From positions 1 through 7,118 of the forward strand of contig JAFSTS010000263.1 in assembly GCA_017445685.1 (NCBI GenBank): DNA of 7,118 nucleotides. Reading direction: 5' to 3'. Of this stretch, positions 1-5,224 are shown in pieces; position 1 is the first letter of the stretch; each line of letters starts with the position of its first letter. A program made the translations under genes and the position numbers. This DNA is from Clostridia bacterium. Its GTDB lineage: Bacteria > Bacillota_A > Clostridia > Oscillospirales > Acutalibacteraceae. The notes under the pieces are model-generated. The model did no database searches. It had not been told where the DNA came from and worked only from the letters and a program-made list of their open reading frames with translations.

Positions 1-94
1 AAAATTGTAAACAAAGATTTAACAATTTTGCACTATGATCAACGCTTTTTAATAAGTTTAAATAATTGCTACGATTTAGTGCTTTTTAAGGAAG

Positions 95-130
95 AAAAAA
101 ACAAAAATCTCCGACTCAAGGAGCCGGAGA
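95..130 (-). terminator. Rho-independent terminator of the protease-esterase operon
   Basis: On the minus strand a 10-bp stem (arms at 121-130 and 108-117, one G-U wobble, all other pairs Watson-Crick) closes on a 3-nt CUU loop at 118-120. It is followed directly by a T-rich tract at 95-107 (five T, one G, seven T). It lies 14 bp beyond the esterase stop codon, so it should end the operon transcript. The opposite strand lacks a comparable T-run after the stem, so it probably works in one direction only. Confidence 0.93.
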
Positions 131-144
131 AAGTTCGATTTTAT

Positions 145-2409
145 TTACTGCTCGAAGTTGGAAACATAAACCAGGAACGCAAGGTCTGTCGCGTCAATAT
201 AATCATCTTCATAAATATCAACAGCTTTCAAATACGCCACTTCGTCAGGAACAGTAAATGTGTTTACATATTCGCACGCAATTGCAATATCAAAAGCGTC
301 TACAAATCCGTCGCCGTTGATATCGCCTGAAATAACTACGGTGTAGGTGTTGATCACTTCGCCGGTTGTTTCATCTTTGACGATGACCTTTGAGCCTGTG
401 CCGAATCCGTTGGGGCTTTCAACGATTTCAAGTGTTGCGCCATCATGAACAAGCAGAGCTTCTATATCTTCTGTGCCCTGTTCAACATTCGTTATGAGAA
501 GGTTTTCTTCATCTACAACAATATTTGAATCTTCCTTGGGGACGATCGAAGGAGTTTCTTTGACAACAAGCTTGTCAATGACCCTTGACTCTACAACATT
601 TCCGCAAATCGTGCAGATTCTTCCCTCAAGACCTGCTTCTTCATAAGTTGCAGGTGTAATGACTTCCCATGCGCCGGGTTCGTGAGTTGCCTTGACGATA
701 TCGGAGATATAATATCTTCCGCAGTCCATGCAGGTGTACATTACATATCCGTCAGACGTACAAGTCATGGGAACAAGTTCCGCAACATAATCATGCGACT
801 GTACGGGAACGCTGTCTTTGAGATAAGTATTGACAAGATATTCAAATCTCGTGTTTGCGTAAAGCGTGTAGTTCGGGTCGCTGGAGAGCGAGTGGCCGGA
901 ATTTGGGAATGTGATCAGTTCACACGGCGTACCCTGCGCCCAAAGTGAACTTGCAAGATTGGTCGCCTCGTTATAATTGACCGTTGCATCGTCTTTGCCG
1001 TGACAGATGATTGTCGGTACAGCCGTGGCGAGATAGTTGATCGGAGATACATTCAGCAGAGCAGCAGCATTGGCAATCTGAGTGTCTCTGTTGATAACGA
1101 TAGTACCGCTCATATAGGAGAGAACGTAAGAAATCGTATTCGTTCCGAGACTTGAGTTCCAGTATGAACTGCTGGCAAGGTTTGTGGGTCCGCACTGGTC
1201 AAACACACAAACGGGTTCAACCGCAGAAACATCTCTTCTTGCGTATGCGTAGAGCATGGCAAGATGAGCGCCGGCAGAAGCGCCTGTCGTCATCATTTTT
1301 GTAAGATTAAGACCGTATTGAGCCGCAATTTCCTTGGATTTTGCAACAGCCGCCTGAACATCGTCCATGATCATATTACCGTTGACGGAAGCTGAAGCGT
1401 AACGGTAGCTGATACTAACCGTAACTAATCCGTATTTTGCGCAGTCCGCATAAGGTATCGAGCCGTAATTATCCTTATCTCCGCCAACCCATGCGCCGCC
1501 GTGGATATACATTATCAGTGAACAGTCGCCGGACATATTCTTTGGAAGATATATGTCCATCACATTTCTTGCGTCAGGTCCATAGGAAACATCTTTAAGT
1601 GAAATAACGCCTGTAGTATCTGCTCCCGCAGAGCCGTTGATACAGTATTCACATTCGGTTATCGGTCCATCGTGTACAAGACCTGCTTTTGCTGTGCTGA
1701 TAGCATCGCAGGCGCTGTCGATCTGATCCTGAGTGGCATTAGCGTTGTTTATAACGGAGTTTGCCGTTGTTCTCGCCGCCGCGAATGTAGCCCATGTTTC
1801 TGCTGACCAGCAGCTTTCAACATATCCGCTCGTTTTCAAAAGCATTTCTTTGATCTGAGTGGAGTCAACGCACTTGACGACGATCGTAACTGTCTTTGCA
1901 GCAGAATAATCAAGATAGTAACCGCTGTAATAAACCGTATCGGTTATTCTTGAGGTCATTGTGAACGAGATCTGGCTGCCGACTTCGGGAAGATTTCCGA
2001 CAAAATGACCTGTTGTATCCTCCGAAGCAGACTTATTCTCTTTCGCATTGTTTGAAATGAAAACATCGTTTCTGACTGAGTAATCAGAGATGGCATAGTT
2101 GGAAACACTTATGCTTGTATTTATCTTTATACCGTTCGCGGAAAAGTTTACTCTGTAAACATCTCCGAGGTCTGCAAGCGTAGAATGGTACGCTCTGTCG
2201 GCAACATAGGTTATCGTATCGCCTGAAACAGACGCAGCACTGCTGAGATTTATCGTCGTTGATGCAACATTAAAGTCGGTATTGGCAGTGCCGCTGTAAG
2301 ACTGGCTTCCGCCTGACGCCGCCGAAGCATCAAAGGATAATTTCGGCATTACCGCCGTAACCATAACCAAACATAAAACCAAAGTAAAGATTCTTTTGAT
2401 ATTCCTCAT
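145..2409 (-). CDS. Secreted alpha/beta-hydrolase (esterase/carboxylesterase type) with Cys-rich repeats and dockerin-like C-terminus
   Basis: A 754-aa extracellular enzyme predicted to cleave carboxylic esters; the substrate is not determinable, but an acetyl or feruloyl ester on plant polysaccharide is plausible. Order of parts: signal peptide 1-31 (RNIKR, hydrophobic core, cleavage near ASA-A); unassigned beta-rich region about 33-180; FIVAR-like helical segment about 184-244; hydrolase about 265-532; two Cys units 539-612; NGFGTG module about 625-694; dockerin-like loops from D696. The hydrolase has the oxyanion motif HGGAW (303-307), nucleophile S378 in GASAG, and likely D474 (HGKDD) and H506 (NSGH), a complete triad resembling the BD-FAE/Aes-type esterases. 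ATG 2409 has an ideal AAGGAGG 8 nt upstream. The gene follows the protease by 31 bp and is probably co-transcribed. A peptidase or lipase activity within the fold cannot be excluded. Confidence 0.9.
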   Translation of the reverse strand: MRNIKRIFTLVLCLVMVTAVMPKLSFDASAASGGSQSYSGTANTDFNVASTTINLSSAASVSGDTITYVADRAYHSTLADLGDVYRVNFSANGIKINTSISVSNYAISDYSVRNDVFISNNAKENKSASEDTTGHFVGNLPEVGSQISFTMTSRITDTVYYSGYYLDYSAAKTVTIVVKCVDSTQIKEMLLKTSGYVESCWSAETWATFAAARTTANSVINNANATQDQIDSACDAISTAKAGLVHDGPITECEYCINGSAGADTTGVISLKDVSYGPDARNVMDIYLPKNMSGDCSLIMYIHGGAWVGGDKDNYGSIPYADCAKYGLVTVSISYRYASASVNGNMIMDDVQAAVAKSKEIAAQYGLNLTKMMTTGASAGAHLAMLYAYARRDVSAVEPVCVFDQCGPTNLASSSYWNSSLGTNTISYVLSYMSGTIVINRDTQIANAAALLNVSPINYLATAVPTIICHGKDDATVNYNEATNLASSLWAQGTPCELITFPNSGHSLSSDPNYTLYANTRFEYLVNTYLKDSVPVQSHDYVAELVPMTCTSDGYVMYTCMDCGRYYISDIVKATHEPGAWEVITPATYEEAGLEGRICTICGNVVESRVIDKLVVKETPSIVPKEDSNIVVDEENLLITNVEQGTEDIEALLVHDGATLEIVESPNGFGTGSKVIVKDETTGEVINTYTVVISGDINGDGFVDAFDIAIACEYVNTFTVPDEVAYLKAVDIYEDDYIDATDLAFLVYVSNFEQ
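148..537 (-). other. C-terminal NGFGTG module plus dockerin-like domain of the esterase
   Basis: Residues about 625-754. A beta-rich stretch with VEQGT and NGFGTG (667-672) leads into GDINGDGFVDAFD, a dockerin-type calcium loop with D696, N698, D700, D704 and D707 as ligands. A second loop starts at D731 and has D735, D739 and D742, but Y733 replaces the usual Asn/Asp at the third position. Dockerin type I repeats are known to bind cohesins. Positions 10-11 of the loops, which usually set specificity, are AF and AT. No SLH, LPXTG or transmembrane anchor follows, so attachment, if any, depends on this domain. The cohesin partner is outside the window. Confidence 0.75.
574..795 (-). repeat. Two Cys/His repeat units in the esterase
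   Basis: Residues 539-612 hold two units of the form H, C, x9, C, x2, C. Unit A is H539, C550, C560, C563 (H-to-C distance 11). Unit B begins at H576 with the longer distance of 13, but Y589 stands where the first Cys should be; C599 and C602 keep the spacing. The unit shape resembles repeats common in secreted clostridial proteins, and could bind zinc or form disulfides; which of these cannot be told from sequence. Unit B closely matches the last unit of the upstream protease (both read W-E-hydrophobic-I-T-P-A-T). Confidence 0.8.
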
Positions 2410-2417
2410 GTCGATCC

Positions 2418-2424
2418 CCTCCTT
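2418..2424 (-). promoter_or_regulatory. Shine-Dalgarno of the esterase gene
   Basis: Minus-strand AAGGAGG, 8 nt before ATG 2409. It is the full consensus and sits inside the 31-bp gap after the protease stop, which has no promoter-like sequence of its own. It supports independent, efficient translation initiation on a shared transcript. Confidence 0.9.
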
Positions 2425-2440
2425 AAAGGTTAGAAAAGAT

Positions 2441-5107
2441 TTATGCTATGCTTTTGATCTGTCTGACCTGCTGCGCGGAGTAAAGCTGAACTCCTGACAG
2501 GCTTGAGAGCGACAAATCGAAAGCGTCAACGAAGCCGTCGTTTGTGATGTCGGCAGCATAGAGATAACACTCGTCATCAAACGCATATTGCCAGTTGATA
2601 TACAGACTCATCAAAACATAGTCGCAGCCGTCACAGTAACCGTCGCCGTCAACATCGCCGAATATAACAAGCTTGAAGGATTTAACAACTTTTCCGTCGT
2701 CGACAAGATTAACCGTTGTGCCCGTTCCAAAGCCGTTTTCAGTCGGAACATATTCGACATCACAACCGAGAGTCTCGATATAATTATCAAGGCTCTGAGT
2801 ACCTTCTTCAACGCCGTAGATAATACCGTTGTCTTCGTCAATTACGGTTTCGGCGTTCTCTTTTGCTTCGATGATATACTCAATTTTCGCAATTGCTTCA
2901 GACTCGATAACATTCTTACATACCGTGCAGGTTTTTACTCTGAGTCCTTCGGAATCGACCGTAGCGGGAGTGATTATTTCCCAGTCGCCGGGCGTATGGT
3001 CGCCAAGAGGAAGCTTCGTTGTGGATCTTGTCGAACATCTTGAACATTTTGTGTATGCAAGTCCCTGAGTTGTGCAGGTGGACTGTTTTATTACAGTTGA
3101 AACCCGGAAATCATGTCCGAGCTTTGCAACTTCGTCTTCCTTGTAACTGCTCGAACAGATCGTGCAGGTATATTTTGTGTAGCCTGAGGCAGTGCAGGTT
3201 GGCTCAACTACGCTCTTTTCGTAGCTGTGGCCTGATGTCGGGATCGATCTGCTTTCGGCAACTTCGCCGCAGACGGAACAAATTCTGACTTCCGTGCCCT
3301 CCCAGGAGCAAGTCGGCTCCGTCTGCACCTGCCATTCACCCGGAGTATGCTCAAACGCCGCGACATAATCGGTCATGTAGCTTTCGCCGCAGTTTGCGCA
3401 CTTGTGAAGAGTGTATCCGGCGGTGTTGCACGATTGTTCAACATGAGTTATCTGATAGTTATGTCCTGACTGGTAAACGACTTGATCGACATGTTCGCCG
3501 CAGCGGTTGCAGCTTGTTCTGATAAGACCGTTCTTGGTACAGGTCATTTCTCTTAAGACAACGGGCTCTGCCCAGTCATGTCCGAGAGCGGCAACGATAT
3601 TTTCTTTCTTGATATCGTTGCATCTTGTGCAAAGATATTTCGTGTAACCTTCAAACAGGCAGGAAGGAGCTACTTCGCTTTGTTCATAGTTATGTCCGAG
3701 AGCCGGGGTATTGTATGAATCCATAACAATACCGCATTCGGTACAAACTTTTACATACAACGCCTGATCTGTACAGGTCGCAGCGTCTTTAAGCTGCCAG
3801 TCGCCTGCAACATGATCATGATTGGCTTTAAGATTATTAAAATTAACTTTTCCGTTTCCGTAATACATATCCCAGCCGGAGCTGCCGAGATCGTCGCAGA
3901 TGGAAACAAGCGTCTGCTCAACCTGTGCAGGAGTATATGTTGGATACATCGCCCTGATTATGGCGGCAAAGGCTGCAACATGAGGAGTCGCCATGGAAGT
4001 TCCGCTTAAAGTTTCGTATTGTCCGCCGATATAGGAACTGTAAATATCGACACCGGGAGCAGCTATATCAACGCATGAGCCGTAGTTGGAAAAGTCTGCA
4101 AGCAATCCCCTTGAGTTGATGGCGGAAACGCATATTGCAGAAGAGATATGCGCCGGGCAGGAATATTCAGCTCTTGTGGATTCGTTACCTGCGGCAACGC
4201 AAACGACTACGCCTTTTGCAACAGCATTGTTAACAGCTTCGTCAAAAGCGTCACTGTCATGCTGAACGCCAAGGCTCATATTGATAACATTTGCGCCCTG
4301 TTCTACAGCATAGTTTACACCGGAAGTGATTGCTGCCGTGTATCCTTCGCCATCGTCGTTTATAACTTTGACAGGAAGGATTTTAACATTCAGATCCCCT
4401 GTTACATCAACGATAGTGCCGGAAACATGAGTTCCGTGGCCGTGGCCGTCATTAGGGTCGTTATCACCGTAAGCAAAGTCATGACCGTTAGAAAGAAGTC
4501 TGCCCGAAAGATACGGGTGAGACATATATGCGCCGGTATCGACAACGGAAACAACGACAGGAGTATTGTTGCCCTGATTTACAAGGTTATTGACAAATGT
4601 GCCGGCATTGGAATACTCAACGCCCCAGGAGAGAATACTGTTTCGCAGGTTATCCTTTGGATCAACGATAGTTCTTTCGGGAAGGGACTGTATCTTCATG
4701 AGTTTGTCCGTCTCGGCATATTCCACTCTTGGATCGTTGTTAAGCGCGTCGAGACAAAGCTTTGTCTGCTCCTGATTTTCAAACTGGATAACAGCTCCAT
4801 CGTTGTTTTCGTTGTAAACAACTGCAACAGGTTCGAAGCTCTCAAGGTCAAGCTCCTTGACATAATAGGACTTGACTATAACACGGCAACTGTAAAATTC
4901 GTCCGTCTTTTCCGCTTCTGAATCGTCGGTAATGTTTTTCTCCTGATAATGGATCAGGTCGGAAACCGCGTCAGCATACTCAATAAGCGTGTCGGCGTCG
5001 ACAACTTCCACATCGCTGCCCTCGTGTGCGAAAACAAGCGGCATGGAAACAAAAACGACTGACAATATAAGGACAAAACAAACAAGTTTTCTCAAGATAT
5101 TTTTCAT
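2441..5107 (-). CDS. Secreted subtilisin-family (S8) serine protease with eight Cys-rich repeats and dockerin-like C-terminus
   Basis: An 888-aa extracellular endopeptidase. Order of parts: signal peptide 1-27 (KNILRK, hydrophobic core, cleavage after VFA); inhibitor I9-like propeptide about 70-142, ending in NDPRVEYAE; S8 catalytic domain about 155-425; eight Cys/His units 432-742; NGFGTG module about 755-817; dockerin-like loops from D818. The catalytic set is complete: D190 (VVDTG), H224 (GHGTHVSG), oxyanion N308 (AAGN) and S371 (GTSMATPH). Start choice: ATG 5107 has AAGGAAGG 8 nt upstream, whereas an in-frame GTG at 5116 overlaps that ribosome binding site and would add only three residues. 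A promoter lies immediately upstream and the esterase follows 31 bp downstream. The propeptide indicates secretion as a zymogen with self-cleavage. The catalytic domain carries several Cys (303, 317, 326, 345, 404), unlike classical cysteine-free subtilisins. Natural substrate unknown. Confidence 0.94.
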   Translation of the reverse strand: MKNILRKLVCFVLILSVVFVSMPLVFAHEGSDVEVVDADTLIEYADAVSDLIHYQEKNITDDSEAEKTDEFYSCRVIVKSYYVKELDLESFEPVAVVYNENNDGAVIQFENQEQTKLCLDALNNDPRVEYAETDKLMKIQSLPERTIVDPKDNLRNSILSWGVEYSNAGTFVNNLVNQGNNTPVVVSVVDTGAYMSHPYLSGRLLSNGHDFAYGDNDPNDGHGHGTHVSGTIVDVTGDLNVKILPVKVINDDGEGYTAAITSGVNYAVEQGANVINMSLGVQHDSDAFDEAVNNAVAKGVVVCVAAGNESTRAEYSCPAHISSAICVSAINSRGLLADFSNYGSCVDIAAPGVDIYSSYIGGQYETLSGTSMATPHVAAFAAIIRAMYPTYTPAQVEQTLVSICDDLGSSGWDMYYGNGKVNFNNLKANHDHVAGDWQLKDAATCTDQALYVKVCTECGIVMDSYNTPALGHNYEQSEVAPSCLFEGYTKYLCTRCNDIKKENIVAALGHDWAEPVVLREMTCTKNGLIRTSCNRCGEHVDQVVYQSGHNYQITHVEQSCNTAGYTLHKCANCGESYMTDYVAAFEHTPGEWQVQTEPTCSWEGTEVRICSVCGEVAESRSIPTSGHSYEKSVVEPTCTASGYTKYTCTICSSSYKEDEVAKLGHDFRVSTVIKQSTCTTQGLAYTKCSRCSTRSTTKLPLGDHTPGDWEIITPATVDSEGLRVKTCTVCKNVIESEAIAKIEYIIEAKENAETVIDEDNGIIYGVEEGTQSLDNYIETLGCDVEYVPTENGFGTGTTVNLVDDGKVVKSFKLVIFGDVDGDGYCDGCDYVLMSLYINWQYAFDDECYLYAADITNDGFVDAFDLSLSSLSGVQLYSAQQVRQIKSIA
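2444..2845 (-). other. C-terminal NGFGTG module plus dockerin-like domain of the protease
   Basis: Residues about 755-888. VEEGT and NGFGTG (791-796) match the same positions in the esterase tail. The first loop (DVDGDGYCDGCD) has D818, D820, D822, D826 and D829; the second (DITNDGFVDAFD) has D853, T855, D857, D861 and D864. Both fit dockerin-type calcium loops, with positions 10-11 reading GC and AF instead of the common ST-like pair. A tail of about 20 residues (GVQLYSAQQV and on) follows. By family knowledge the domain would bind a cohesin or stabilise by calcium; the partner is not in this window. Confidence 0.75.
2882..3814 (-). repeat. Array of eight Cys/His repeat units in the protease
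   Basis: Residues 432-742 hold eight units of 37-40 aa, most opening on a GH, EH or DH. Cys triplets fall at 445/455/458, 483/493/496, 523/533/536, 560/570/573, 600/610/613, 638/648/651, 678/688/691 and, lacking the first, 727/730 with V717 in its place. Spacing C-x9-C-x2-C is invariant in the seven complete units. The leading His (432, 472, 510, 549, 587, 627, 665, 704) is 13 or 11 residues before the first Cys position, alternating strictly. Similar repeats (GHxY...PTCT..GY..Y.C..C) are familiar in secreted clostridial proteins; metal binding or disulfide cross-linking is inferred, not shown. At the DNA level the units are well diverged, so recent duplication is unlikely. Confidence 0.88.
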
Positions 5108-5115
5108 AGCAGACA

Positions 5116-5123
5116 CCTTCCTT
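5116..5123 (-). promoter_or_regulatory. Shine-Dalgarno that decides the protease start
   Basis: Minus-strand AAGGAAGG lies 8 nt before ATG 5107. The alternative in-frame GTG (5114-5116) shares its first base with this motif and so cannot be served by it; no other purine-rich stretch lies at a suitable distance upstream of the GTG. Confidence 0.85.
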
Positions 5124-5135
5124 TATACCGTAATA

Positions 5136-5164
5136 ATTTTACCAAATTGCCTATGCAAAGTCAA
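5136..5164 (-). promoter_or_regulatory. SigA-type promoter of the protease-esterase operon
   Basis: On the minus strand a -35 box TTGACT (5159-5164) and a -10 box TAAAAT (5136-5141) are separated by exactly 17 bp, each one mismatch from consensus. TG one base before the -10 box gives an extended -10. Start of transcription is expected near 5129, leaving a leader of about 22 nt that contains the ribosome binding site and little else, so no riboswitch or attenuator fits between. The promoter makes the protease-esterase pair a transcription unit that can be separate from the gene upstream. Confidence 0.85.
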
Positions 5165-5224
5165 CAAAAAACGGTGCCATTTTTCTATGGATTTGTATGA
5201 CATTTTTTTATAATTCTGTAGTAT

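Noticed and set aside
1..29. Perfect 8-bp inverted repeat AAAATTGT / ACAATTTT at the left edge
   Set aside because: The stretch is strongly AT-rich, so an 8-bp match with a 13-nt spacer is not unusual, and the neighbouring gene is not visible to give it a context.
2588..3043. Plus-strand open frame of 151 codons opposite the protease tail
   Set aside because: Overlaps the NGFGTG and dockerin-like coding region on the other strand and shows no protein-family features.
2882..3814. Tandem DNA repeat or CRISPR-like array suggested by the regular spacing
   Set aside because: The periodicity is in the protein; the nucleotide units are diverged and lie in frame in a coding region, with no identical repeats or unique spacers.
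4148..4921. Plus-strand open frame of 257 codons opposite the protease N-terminal half
   Set aside because: It lies wholly antisense to a protein with full signal peptide, propeptide and catalytic motifs; its translation has no recognisable domain and there is no convincing ribosome binding site.
5114..5116. GTG as the start codon of the protease
   Set aside because: It overlaps the end of the ribosome binding site that serves ATG 5107, and the shorter form gives a normal signal peptide starting MKNILRK.
5166..5202. Possible terminator after the glycerophosphotransferase (minus-strand TGTCAT pairing with ATGGCA, then six T)
   Set aside because: Only a 6-bp stem with one G-U pair, a 16-nt loop and a 3-nt gap before the T-run; too weak to call, although partial termination here is possible.
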